A DNA stretch of 38,917 nt from NCBI GenBank assembly GCA_947630505.1, contig CANRHV010000023.1, positions 1-38,917 on the forward strand, read 5' to 3'. Source of the DNA: an uncultured Monoglobus sp. Lineage in GTDB: Bacteria; Bacillota; Clostridia; Monoglobales; Monoglobaceae. The notes beneath the pieces are model-generated. The model was not told the origin of the DNA. It did not search any database and saw nothing but the letters and a program-made list of their open reading frames with translations. This document shows positions 1 through 6,930 of this stretch, one piece after another (position 1 is the stretch's first letter; every line of letters starts with the position of its first letter). The translations under genes and the position numbers were made by a program.

Positions 1-147
1 AATATGCCCGCATGGTATCGGCCTACCATAGAGAAGTTAGTCAGAAAGGGCTATCTCAAAGGCGACGAGCAGGGACGTCTCCGCCTGACCGAGACCGAAA
101 TGCGTCTTTATACCGTAAATGACCGCGCGGGTATTTATGGGGAGTAA
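1..147 (+). CDS. C-terminal fragment of a phage endolysin/amidase-like protein (5' truncated by window)
   Basis: Reading frame 1 is open from the first base to a TAA at 145-147 and encodes 48 residues, with the core WYRPTIEKLVRKGYLKGDE followed by a tail ending NDRAGIYGE. From memory, this kind of tail (a short helix, KGYLKGDE, then VNDRAGxY) is common at the C-terminus of N-acetylmuramoyl-L-alanine amidases and endolysins of Firmicutes phages and prophages, where it probably serves as a small wall-binding or oligomerisation module. The catalytic part lies outside the window. It is followed by a strong hairpin and att-like tandem repeats, which fits the edge of a prophage. The family assignment rests on pattern recall and is moderately sure; that this is a real coding end is likelier than the exact family. 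Confidence 0.55.
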   Translation, partial: NMPAWYRPTIEKLVRKGYLKGDEQGRLRLTETEMRLYTVNDRAGIYGE

Positions 148-271
148 GCAGCACATGAGGCTGTTTCAGCGTTGACGCCGCGAGCCGGTTTGTCCTCGGT
201 TCTCGGTTGAGCTTCGGAGGGTTGTGCGATAACCACAAGACAAATAGATAATATATCAAAAGAAAACGCTC

Positions 272-330
272 AAATAGGCTCCGTCGGAATTCCAGTGGAA
301 TTTCCGGAATTTCCGGCGGAGCCTATTTTT
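272..330 (+). terminator. Intrinsic terminator after the endolysin-like gene
   Basis: A long inverted repeat has outer arms AAATAGGCTCCG (272-283) and CGGAGCCTATTT (316-327). The inner sequences GGAATTCC (286-293) and GGAATTTCC (306-314) extend the stem with a small bulge, and a T run follows (325-330). It lies 125 bp past the stop codon at 147 with no gene between, so it most likely ends phage-side transcription before the host gene rpsU. Confidence 0.7.
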
Positions 331-433
331 TACGCCGAAAATATAATAATAAAATATCATAGCTCTATTTTATTATTATATTTGTAGTAGAATCGCTGTC
401 TGCGCCCTATTTTTGTTCTTTTTGTTCAATAAA

Positions 434-499
434 TTTTACGCCATTTTTTACGCCATTTTGACACCAAACTACGGTAAATTACGGTCAATTACGGTGATT
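434..499 (+). repeat. Two short tandem repeat blocks, att- or integrase-arm-like
   Basis: TTTTACGCCATTTT occurs twice with a 12-bp period (434-447 and 446-459). It is followed by three perfectly phased 10-bp units: TACGGTAAAT (470-479), TACGGTCAAT (480-489) and TACGGTGATT (490-499). On the minus strand the first block reads as NGVKNGVKF then a stop, which resembles the GVK-rich C-terminal codons of some Firmicutes phage integrases, but stop codons lie just upstream, so no integrase gene is present. Together with the endolysin-like fragment this suggests a phage attachment region; function is inferred. The rest of 331-613 shows only AT-rich DNA. Confidence 0.45.
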
Positions 500-613
500 T
501 CACTACATTTTCAGTTGCATCAAAATCCCTCGCAATCAACGTTTTCACGGGCTTTTCGGGCGTTGTTTGCATATCTGTATTAAAAATCTTGTAATATTTT
601 TATGCAAAATGCC

Positions 614-642
614 TTGACATATCAATTTCAAACGGGTATAAT
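614..642 (+). promoter_or_regulatory. Sigma-A promoter of rpsU
   Basis: TTGACA (614-619), a 17-bp spacer and TATAAT (637-642) match the vegetative consensus perfectly. The leader to the rpsU start codon is about 57 nt and contains the SD GGAGGGAGGG. Confidence 0.9.
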
Positions 643-705
643 TGTTCGAGTAGAGTTTATGACTTCTAAGTGTTTTTAAAATACTCGGAGGGAGGGAAGA
701 AAATA

Positions 706-879
706 ATGGCAGAAGTTAGAGTTAAAGAAAATGAATCGCTGGACAGCGCCCTTCGCCGCTTCAAGCGTTCATGCGCCAAGGCAGGTGTTTTATCCGAGGT
801 CAGAAAGAGAGAACACTATGAAAAGCCCAGCGTTAGACGCAAGAAGAAATCAGAGGCCGCAAGAAAGCGCAAGTATTAG
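706..879 (+). CDS. rpsU: 30S ribosomal protein S21
   Basis: This 57-residue protein starts [20 protein letters not shown] and ends in a strongly basic [14 protein letters not shown] tail, the typical S21 layout. S21 sits on the platform of the 30S subunit near the anti-Shine-Dalgarno region and takes part in initiation. The ATG at 706 is preferred over an in-frame GTG at 670 because the SD GGAGGGAGGG (687-696) lies 9 bases upstream and S21 proteins normally begin at this point. The gene has its own consensus promoter and is followed by a rho-independent terminator, so it forms a monocistronic unit with possible read-through into yqeG. Confidence 0.97.
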   Translation: MAEVRVKENESLDSALRRFKRSCAKAGVLSEVRKREHYEKPSVRRKKKSEAARKRKY

Positions 880-949
880 TTTTCTGTTATTGACATTCCC
901 CGCCGCGTAACGGCAAAATATTTAGAATGTTAATTTAATTAGTTTATTT

Positions 950-994
950 GGACCGCAAAAAGACGAGTGAATTGTTTTGCGGTCCTTTTATTTT
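950..994 (+). terminator. Rho-independent terminator after rpsU
   Basis: GGACCGCAAAA (950-960) pairs perfectly with TTTTGCGGTCC (975-985), with a 14-nt loop, followed by TTTTATTTT (986-994). It separates the highly expressed rpsU from the downstream yqeG operon. Confidence 0.9.
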
Positions 995-1014
995 AAAAAA
1001 TTCGGAGGAAAAAC

Positions 1015-1524
1015 ATGGGCAGATTCAAGGACCGCTTTTTGCCGGACATGTATCTTTGTGACATATACGAGCTTGACATAAGCGGCATAAAAAGCCGCGG
1101 CATAGAGGCGGTTATTTTCGATATAGACAACACCCTGGTTACATACGACGACGCCGTGGCGCCCGAGCGCACGATCAAATTTTTCGAGCGGCTGCGCGAG
1201 GCGGGGCTCAAAACATACATCGTGTCTAACAACAACGAAAAGCGCGTCAAAAAATTTTCCGAGTCGTTGGGCGTGCCGTATTACGCCGCGGCTCTCAAGC
1301 CGTTCAAAAAATATCTGAAAAAGGCGTGCCGCGACATGAGCGCCGCTCCGAATCGCACGCTGCTTGTCGGGGACCAGCTGTTCACCGACATATACGGCGG
1401 CAGACGAATGGGAATGCCCACGCTTTTGGTGAAGCCCGTGTCGCAAAAGGACGCCGGGCTGGTGGGCATAAAGCGAAAATTCGAAAAAATGGTGCTGAAA
1501 GGTGAGGATTACTATGAAGCTTGA
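1015..1524 (+). CDS. yqeG: YqeG-family HAD phosphatase (subfamily IIIA)
   Basis: This is a 169-residue soluble protein with the HAD nucleophile motif FDIDNTL (Asp36 and Asp38), the second motif IVSNNNE around residue 70, and a GDQLFTD motif near residue 120 carrying the acidic Mg-binding residues. Length and motif order match the YqeG/IIIA family, which also includes the mitochondrial phosphatidylglycerophosphate phosphatase Gep4. The physiological substrate in Firmicutes is not settled, so phosphatidylglycerophosphate is only a possibility. An SD GGAGG lies 7 bases upstream of the ATG. The 3' end overlaps the next gene by 11 bases, so the two are translationally linked. Confidence 0.88.
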   Translation: MGRFKDRFLPDMYLCDIYELDISGIKSRGIEAVIFDIDNTLVTYDDAVAPERTIKFFERLREAGLKTYIVSNNNEKRVKKFSESLGVPYYAAALKPFKKYLKKACRDMSAAPNRTLLVGDQLFTDIYGGRRMGMPTLLVKPVSQKDAGLVGIKRKFEKMVLKGEDYYEA

Positions 1525-2401
1525 GTTCGAAAACGAGAACTTCGCGCTGTTCGGCCCCGCGGGCAACTCGGAGGATTTTTACGAGTCGGGCGGACGCACG
1601 GTGTTTCAGATACCCGACTGGCTGAGCAAACACGGGCTCTCGGCGTATGAGTACCAATGCGGCAGAGGCGTCAAGATATCCGAGGACTCGGCGCGGGATT
1701 TCGGAAAGTTGGCGGCTGAGAAAAATATCCGCCTCTCGATACACGCGCCCTACTACATAAGCCTGTCGTCGGTCGAGCCCGAAAAGCGCGACCGCAGCAT
1801 TGACTATATTATGCAGACCCTTAGGGCGGCCGATCAAATGGGAGCCGACCGCATAGTGGTGCATTCGGGCTCCTGCGGCCAGATAACGCGGCTTGAGGCG
1901 CTGCGCCTGGCGACGGACACGCTGAGCCGCGCCGTGAAAGCGGCGGACGAGGCGGGGCTGGGGCACATCAGGATATGCCCCGAGACCATGGGCAAGGTCA
2001 AGCAGCTCGGGAACGTGGACGAGGTGATAAAGCTCTGCCTGATCGACGAGCGCATGATACCGACTCTTGACTTCGGCCACATAAACGCGCAGTCGCTGGG
2101 CGAATACAACACAAAAGAGGCGATCGGCGGGATATTCGACCGCATACATAACAAACTGGGCGAGGAGAGGGCGAAAAACTTCCACGCCCACTACTCCAGG
2201 ATCGAGTACACCCGAGCGGGCGAAAAGAAGCACCACACCATGGCCGAGACCGAGTTCGAGCCCGACTTTGAGCCGATCGCGGAGCTTATCGCCGAGCGCG
2301 GCCTGACGCCCAGGATCATATGCGAATCGGCGGGAACGCAGACGTCGGACGCCGCCGAAATGCAAAATTTATACAGAAAATTTTTAAACGGGGGCAATTG
2401 A
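1514..2401 (+). CDS. Endonuclease IV-like TIM-barrel protein
   Basis: This 295-residue protein of the AP endonuclease 2 (xylose isomerase-like TIM barrel) superfamily carries the expected metal-binding positions: His77 in IHAPYYISL, His117 in VVHSGS, Glu157 in CPETMGK, Asp186 and His189 in LDFGHINA, His224/His226 in FHAHYSRIEYT, and Glu271 in CESA. This is the trinuclear-zinc arrangement of endonuclease IV (Nfo), which cuts 5' of abasic sites in DNA repair. The sequence is more divergent than classical Nfo, so a related TIM-barrel role cannot be excluded. The ATG at 1514 is chosen over a GTG at 1502 because of the AGGTGAGG SD just upstream. It overlaps yqeG by 11 bases and ends 1 base before the peptidase gene. 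Confidence 0.78.
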   Translation: MKLEFENENFALFGPAGNSEDFYESGGRTVFQIPDWLSKHGLSAYEYQCGRGVKISEDSARDFGKLAAEKNIRLSIHAPYYISLSSVEPEKRDRSIDYIMQTLRAADQMGADRIVVHSGSCGQITRLEALRLATDTLSRAVKAADEAGLGHIRICPETMGKVKQLGNVDEVIKLCLIDERMIPTLDFGHINAQSLGEYNTKEAIGGIFDRIHNKLGEERAKNFHAHYSRIEYTRAGEKKHHTMAETEFEPDFEPIAELIAERGLTPRIICESAGTQTSDAAEMQNLYRKFLNGGN

Positions 2402-2402
2402 C

Positions 2403-3467
2403 ATGACAAATTTGTTTTTATCTCTCGGCCTTAAGCCAGCCGAGGGCGCGCTGCTGACATCGCCGTACAACATGCGGGCGGCAAGCGGTTTTTCGGGCGG
2501 CGAGGGGTACGTGCTTATAACCGAAAAGCAAAATTATATAATGGTGGACTCGCGCTACACCGGAGCCGCCTCGGAGGAGGCGTTTTGCGGTTTTGAGGTG
2601 CGCGAGTTCGGAGCCGACGCGCCGCTTCCAGAAATGCTGCGCGGCTTTGCAGAAACCTTGGGAATAACCGCTCTGGTTTTTGAGGACGAGCATTTGACCG
2701 TTTCGGCGCTCGAAAGGCTTAAAAAGATACTGCCCGAGACCGAATTCCGCCCCGCAGGGAACAAGATAGACGATCTGCGCATGGTCAAGAGCGAGGCGGA
2801 GCTTGAGCTCGTAGCCAAAGCCGAGCAGATCGGCGTCGAGGCCTTTAACCACGTTTTGGGTCTCATAAAGCCGGGCGTCACCGAATCATATATCGCGGCG
2901 GAGATCGAGTATTTCATGAAAAAGCGGGGAGCGCAAAAGACATCGTTTGACACCATCGTGCTGAGCGGAGCGCGCTGCGCCCTGCCCCACGGTGTCCCGG
3001 GCGAAAACCCGATAAAGAAAAACGAGCCCGTCCTGATGGACTTCGGCTGCGTTTATAAGGGCTATTGCTCCGACATGACAAGAACGGTCGTTGTCGGCAA
3101 GGCGGAGCCCGAGTTTAAAAAAATATACAACATCGTCAAAGAAGCGCAGCAGGTCGGACTTGACGCCATACGCCCCGGAATACCCGGCAAAGAGGCGGAC
3201 GCGGCGGCGAGACAGGTCATCGAAAACGCGGGGTACGGCAAATACTTCGGGCACTCGCTGGGCCACGGAGTGGGGCTTTTGATACACGAGCTGCCGAATC
3301 TGTCGCCCAAAAGCGATATAATCCTCAAGCCCGGAATGGTGGTGTCCTGCGAGCCGGGAATATATATCTACGGCAAGACCGGCGTTCGAATCGAGGACCT
3401 TGTAGCCGTCACCGAAAACGGCCGCGAAAACCTCACCAAACTGACAAAAGATTTGATCGAATTATAA
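2403..3467 (+). CDS. M24 family Xaa-Pro peptidase (aminopeptidase P/prolidase type)
   Basis: This 354-residue enzyme has an N-terminal creatinase-like domain (about 1-130) and a C-terminal pita-bread M24 domain (about 135-350). The five metal ligands are visible as Asp213 (MDFGCV), Asp224 (CSDMTR), His288 (HSLGHGVGL), Glu317 (SCEPGIY) and Glu331 (RIEDL). The family removes an N-terminal residue preceding proline, or cleaves Xaa-Pro dipeptides, using two Mn or Co ions in the cytoplasm. Which of PepP or PepQ it is cannot be decided from motifs. It starts 1 base after the endonuclease IV-like gene and ends 6 bases before the convergent folC. Confidence 0.9.
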   Translation: MTNLFLSLGLKPAEGALLTSPYNMRAASGFSGGEGYVLITEKQNYIMVDSRYTGAASEEAFCGFEVREFGADAPLPEMLRGFAETLGITALVFEDEHLTVSALERLKKILPETEFRPAGNKIDDLRMVKSEAELELVAKAEQIGVEAFNHVLGLIKPGVTESYIAAEIEYFMKKRGAQKTSFDTIVLSGARCALPHGVPGENPIKKNEPVLMDFGCVYKGYCSDMTRTVVVGKAEPEFKKIYNIVKEAQQVGLDAIRPGIPGKEADAAARQVIENAGYGKYFGHSLGHGVGLLIHELPNLSPKSDIILKPGMVVSCEPGIYIYGKTGVRIEDLVAVTENGRENLTKLTKDLIEL

Positions 3468-3473
3468 AATATT

Positions 3474-4727
3474 TCAAATTTCAATATCTTTATACATATA
3501 GAGGCTTCCCATTATTATAACGGGGAGCTTTTTTTCTTCGGCGTAATTTATCGCCGCGCGGCAGCCTTCGGATACACGCGAAAAATGCTCGGACGGAACG
3601 CCGTGGGCCTCGAAACGCTCCGCCAGCGTCTCGGCGGGCAGCGCGCGCGAGTTGTCGGGCGTCACCGCGAACACGCGCTCGGCCCGGGGCGCGAGAATTC
3701 CGACCATTTTTTTATAATCCTTGTCGGCCATAACGCCTGTCACAAGCGCCGCCTTTTTTTCTCCAAAATAAATTTTCATGCTCTCGGCGGCCGTCGCCGC
3801 TCCGTTCGGGTTGTGGGCCCCGTCGTAGATCACGATAGGGTCGCGGCGCAGCAGCTCAAATCTGCCGCGGTGGCGCAGCGAACCTAAGCCCTCGTATATG
3901 TCGGAGTGGCTGATCTTCAGACCGTTTTTGCAAAGAACTTCCGCCGCAGTCAACGCGACAGCCGCGTTTTTCGGCTGATACGCGCCGAGCAGCGGCATTG
4001 AAATATCTTTATAATCCCCGAAATCAAACACGGTATGCTCAAGAAAAAATCTGAGATTATCGAGCTGTCCGTGATCAACTGTCACAAGCGGAGAGCCGAG
4101 CTTTTCGCACTCGCTTTTTATCACCTCTAAAGCCTCGGGGTCTGTACCGCCGAACACCGTCGGGCGTCCGCGCTTGATTATGCCCGCCTTTTCAGCGGCG
4201 ATCCGCGCGATAGTCGAGCCGAGATACTCGGTATGGTCAAGAGCGACGTCGGTTATGACCGACAAAAGGGGCGACGGGCACACATTCGTGGTGTCCAGCC
4301 TGCCACCCATGCACGCCTCCAAAATCACTATATCGCAGCGTTGCTCTTTGAAATACAGCAGCGCCATCGCGGTAATGACCTCGAACTCGGTGGGCTTGTC
4401 GGTCATGCTTTGCTCAGCGTCGCGGACTATGCCGCAAAGTCTCAGGAAATCCGAATGTTCAACGGGCTTTCGACCCACCCTTATATACTCCTCGGGCGAG
4501 ACGAGACAGGGCGACTCAAACAGGCCGCATTTGTAACCCGCGGCACTAAGTATACCCTCAAGCATTTTTGAGACCGAGCCCTTGCCGTTGGTGCCGGCTA
4601 TGTGTATTATATTCATGCCCTTTTGCGGCTCGTTAAGCCGCGTCAGAAGCTCGCTTATCCGCTCAAGGCCGGGCTTGCTGCCTCTTTTGGGCAGAGATCT
4701 GAAATATTGTTCGGGTGTTGCGAGCAT
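3474..4727 (-). CDS. folC: Folylpolyglutamate synthase / dihydrofolate synthase
   Basis: This 417-residue Mur-ligase-type enzyme has the P-loop GTNGKGS at residues 45-51, the family signature EACMGGRLDTTN near residue 140, an LDHTEYLG motif, and a C-terminal domain with YDGAHNPNG. FolC adds glutamate to dihydropteroate and/or polyglutamylates folates, trapping them in the cell. The gene starts 3 bases after the folT stop and shares its THF-riboswitch-controlled transcript, so imported folate is handed straight to polyglutamylation. Its stop codon faces that of the M24 peptidase across 6 bases, with no terminator between them. Confidence 0.93.
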   Translation of the reverse strand: MLATPEQYFRSLPKRGSKPGLERISELLTRLNEPQKGMNIIHIAGTNGKGSVSKMLEGILSAAGYKCGLFESPCLVSPEEYIRVGRKPVEHSDFLRLCGIVRDAEQSMTDKPTEFEVITAMALLYFKEQRCDIVILEACMGGRLDTTNVCPSPLLSVITDVALDHTEYLGSTIARIAAEKAGIIKRGRPTVFGGTDPEALEVIKSECEKLGSPLVTVDHGQLDNLRFFLEHTVFDFGDYKDISMPLLGAYQPKNAAVALTAAEVLCKNGLKISHSDIYEGLGSLRHRGRFELLRRDPIVIYDGAHNPNGAATAAESMKIYFGEKKAALVTGVMADKDYKKMVGILAPRAERVFAVTPDNSRALPAETLAERFEAHGVPSEHFSRVSEGCRAAINYAEEKKLPVIIMGSLYMYKDIEI

Positions 4728-4730
4728 GGT

Positions 4731-5279
4731 CTACTTCCTCATATCTTCAATATGGCGGACAAACGCCTTGTTTTTCATCAGCAGATAAATTATATACGCC
4801 TCAACCGCTCCGGTTATTATGTAGAGCGGAACTCTCAGCGCCAGCATGGTCCACGGGCTGCCGTAGGCCAGATGCAGGCCTATCGTCTTTATTATTACCG
4901 AGCCGATAAGGTGCGCGAGCCCCACCGCCACGATTATCCGCAGCGCGGGACGGTTTTTTAGGCAGCGGCCGTACACTATGCCGGGAACACAGCCTATCAC
5001 GGCGGCGCCGAGGGTGATTATCGGGATTATCGTGAAGCCCGAGATAAAGCAGCCCAAGATGTCCGCCGCGACGCCGCAGACAAAGCCGACGACCGGGCCC
5101 AGCATTATGCCCGACAGCAGCAACGGCAGGTTCTCAAGACTGAATCTGAACGGCCCCGCAGTTATGCTGAACCTCTTCAGCGTCATGCTGAGCGCGATCA
5201 GCAGCGCGGCCGCGATAAGCGTTTTGAGCCCCCGAACGCCGCCTTTTTTAGTTTTGTTTTTTTGATCGGAAATTTGCAT
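4731..5279 (-). CDS. folT: Folate-specific ECF transporter S component
   Basis: This 182-residue integral membrane protein has about six hydrophobic segments and the ECF S-component pattern: a basic N-terminus, then TLIAAALLIALSMTLKRFSI, NLPLLLSGIMLGPVVGF and ALRVPLYIITGAVEAYI near the end. S components bind the vitamin with high affinity and dock onto a shared EcfAA'T energising module encoded elsewhere. Folate specificity is inferred from the THF riboswitch in its leader and the directly following folC, which is a typical folT-folC arrangement. The SD AAAGGAGG (5291-5298) is clear. Confidence 0.88.
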   Translation of the reverse strand: MQISDQKNKTKKGGVRGLKTLIAAALLIALSMTLKRFSITAGPFRFSLENLPLLLSGIMLGPVVGFVCGVAADILGCFISGFTIIPIITLGAAVIGCVPGIVYGRCLKNRPALRIIVAVGLAHLIGSVIIKTIGLHLAYGSPWTMLALRVPLYIITGAVEAYIIYLLMKNKAFVRHIEDMRK

Positions 5280-5363
5280 AAAAATAACAGCCTCCTTTCA
5301 GCCTCACCCATATAGCAAGGTAAAGAAAACTGCCTTTGCGCGCAGAATTTTAACTTTGCTCTA

Positions 5364-5462
5364 TGAAGCGGGATGCAAAGCGCGAACCGCAAGCCGAGGC
5401 TTTTCATTCGTCGGACAACTCCCCGTCCCGACAACACTTAACGCACGCGCTCTTACTCTTCA
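5364..5462 (-). ncRNA. THF (tetrahydrofolate) riboswitch
   Basis: On the minus strand the 99-nt leader reads UGAAG-AGUAAG...GCGUUAAGUGU...GGGA.GU...ACGAA...GCAUCCCG-CUUCA, which reproduces the conserved blocks of the folT/THF riboswitch (GAGUAGA, GCGUUAAGUGU, GGGAUGU, ACGAA, GCAUCCGCUC). P1 is formed by UGAAG (5458-5462) and CUUCA (5364-5368). It lies between a consensus promoter and folT, where known THF riboswitches lower expression when reduced folate is plentiful. The platform may act on the SD: AGCCUC inside the aptamer region (about 5394-5399) is complementary to GAGGCU around the SD. That last point is speculative. Confidence 0.9.
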
Positions 5463-5494
5463 AATTTTATTTTCAAAACACAAATTTCGCTTTT

Positions 5495-5523
5495 ATTATA
5501 ATCCGCTGATACTCCGCTGTCAA
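5495..5523 (-). promoter_or_regulatory. Sigma-A promoter of the folT-folC operon
   Basis: Minus-strand TTGACA (5518-5523), a 17-bp spacer and TATAAT (5495-5500) match the consensus. The predicted start near 5488 leaves about 25 nt before the riboswitch P1 stem. Nothing else was found between here and the nudF-side promoter. Confidence 0.9.
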
Positions 5524-5674
5524 TAGGTTTCGGCAAAATATTGCATTGTTATATGTTTTAACCATAAATGCGGCCCGGCGGTAAATTTATTCGTGAATAT
5601 TTTCGCGTATTTTGCCACGCGTCGGTGTCGCTTAAAAAAATTTCAAACTCGCCGCCTATATTCGTCAAAATCAC

Positions 5675-5703
5675 TTGATTTTTTTAAGAATTTGTGGTTT
5701 AAT
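5675..5703 (+). promoter_or_regulatory. Possible sigma-A promoter of the nudF-zapA-mre operon
   Basis: TTGATT (5675-5680), a 17-bp spacer and TTTAAT (5698-5703) lie about 95 bp upstream of the Nudix start codon. The match is moderate, but it is the only reasonable candidate ahead of the long plus-strand operon. Confidence 0.45.
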
Positions 5704-5796
5704 AATAAGATAGGGAAAATATGTTACGGCGCGCCGCCGATGTTTCGGCTTTTGGCGGCTGGCATAACCCAATATCAAAGAAAAGAAGTGAAACGA

Positions 5797-6342
5797 ATGA
5801 TATATAATGAAAAGACCGTTTCCTCGAAAGAGATATTCGACGGGCGCATTATACGACTGCGGGTCGATATGGTGAAGATGCCGGGCGGGAATCTGGCGGA
5901 ACGCGAAATAATCGAGCATCCGGGCGGAGTCGGCATTGTTGCGATAACCGACAATGACGAGATAATCATGGTAAAGCAGTTCAGAAAACCTCTTGAAAAG
6001 GCGATATACGAGATCCCCGCGGGCAAGCTGGACAAGGGCGAGGATCACCGCCTGTGCGGTATACGCGAGCTCGGCGAGGAGACCGGATACTCGGCGGAAA
6101 ACTTTATATATCTGGGACATATGTACCCATCGCCGGGATTCGCCGACGAGGTCACGCATCTGTACCTTGCGACCGGTCTGACGCCGGGCGAGGCGCACCT
6201 TGACCCGGACGAATATCTGGACATCGAATATATTAAGACATCAAAGGTTGTTGACATGATAATGAACAACGAGATCAACGACGCGAAAACGATATTCGGG
6301 GTTTTCAAGTCCCTTGAGTATATGAAACGCCGCGAGTCTTAA
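5797..6342 (+). CDS. nudF: Nudix hydrolase, ADP-ribose pyrophosphatase type
   Basis: This 181-residue protein has a perfect Nudix box from Gly76 to Tyr98 (G-x5-E-x7-REL-x-EE-x-G-Y) and ends in a C-terminal helix (FGVFKSLEYMKR). The preceding GVGIVAITDNDEIIMVKQFR and the downstream PSPGFADEVTHLYLA are typical of ADP-ribose pyrophosphatases, which split ADP-ribose to AMP and ribose 5-phosphate. The open frame extends upstream to 5593, but that part is AT-rich and lacks domain character; the ATG at 5797 (or a GTG at 5788) follows an AAGAAAAGAAG purine stretch. It is probably the first gene of the run reaching mrdA. Confidence 0.9.
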   Translation: MIYNEKTVSSKEIFDGRIIRLRVDMVKMPGGNLAEREIIEHPGGVGIVAITDNDEIIMVKQFRKPLEKAIYEIPAGKLDKGEDHRLCGIRELGEETGYSAENFIYLGHMYPSPGFADEVTHLYLATGLTPGEAHLDPDEYLDIEYIKTSKVVDMIMNNEINDAKTIFGVFKSLEYMKRRES

Positions 6343-6367
6343 TTTTAAACGAGGGGTTGATAAGGAT

Positions 6368-6928
6368 ATGGACACAAAAATGGAAGTTAAAATAAATAAT
6401 ATGGAATATGTTGTGGTGAGCAACGAGCCCGAAGAATACGTTCAGCGCGTGGCTCTCCTTGTCAACAAAAAGATTTCCGAGGTGAAAAACACCAACGGAC
6501 ATCTGAGTACCGCGATGCTGTCGGTTATGGCGTGCATGAACCTGGCGGACGAGCTTTTGAAGGCGACCGACTCGCTCAACAATCTGAGGAACGAGATCGG
6601 CGACTACATGGAAGACAGTCAGAAAACAGGCGCCGAGCTTGAGGAAAAGAAGCTTGAGGTCGAGAACCTCAAAGAGGACATGCACAAGCTTGAGATCGAG
6701 CTCGCCAAACGCGACACCGAGCTTGAGAACCTGCGCATGATCCAGTCGCAGCAGCGGCAGGCCGAGCGGCAGCAGTACAGAAGCGCCGCCGAGCAGCAGA
6801 CTCGCGCGCAGCAGACCTACAGACAGCCGCAGCGTCAGGAGTCGGCTCCGATAAAAGAAATGCAGAGCAAGTACGGCTCAAGCGTTATAAGCCGCGGCAT
6901 GCCGAAAAAATCCCCGATCGATAAATAA
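6368..6928 (+). CDS. zapA: Cell division protein ZapA with extended coiled-coil and Gln-rich tail
   Basis: The first 90 or so residues have the ZapA fold: MEVKINNMEYVV, then EEYVQRVALLVNKKI, then the conserved SVMACMNLADELLK helix. ZapA bundles FtsZ protofilaments at the division ring. At 186 residues it is about twice the length of Bacillus ZapA. The extension is a coiled coil (about 85-125) followed by a Gln/Arg-rich, probably disordered stretch (about 125-160). The same extension is common in clostridial ZapA next to a U32 peptidase, as here (2-base gap). The SD-like GAGGGG lies 11 bases before the ATG. Confidence 0.88.
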   Translation: MDTKMEVKINNMEYVVVSNEPEEYVQRVALLVNKKISEVKNTNGHLSTAMLSVMACMNLADELLKATDSLNNLRNEIGDYMEDSQKTGAELEEKKLEVENLKEDMHKLEIELAKRDTELENLRMIQSQQRQAERQQYRSAAEQQTRAQQTYRQPQRQESAPIKEMQSKYGSSVISRGMPKKSPIDK

Positions 6929-6930
6929 GA

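Noticed and set aside
433..460. Integrase gene end on the minus strand (NGVKNGVKF then stop)
   Set aside because: In-frame stop codons lie immediately upstream in the minus-strand direction, so only the repeat-like residue pattern remains; kept as an att-like repeat only.
1382..2365. Long minus-strand open frame (327 codons) opposite yqeG and the endonuclease IV-like gene
   Set aside because: It is antisense to two well-supported genes, lacks an SD, and is rich in Arg, Ala, Val and Leu with no domain motifs, as expected from the complement of GC-rich coding DNA.
5593..5796. N-terminal extension of the Nudix gene
   Set aside because: It is AT-rich, covers a probable promoter, lacks an SD at its start, and would add 68 residues not found in ADP-ribose pyrophosphatases.
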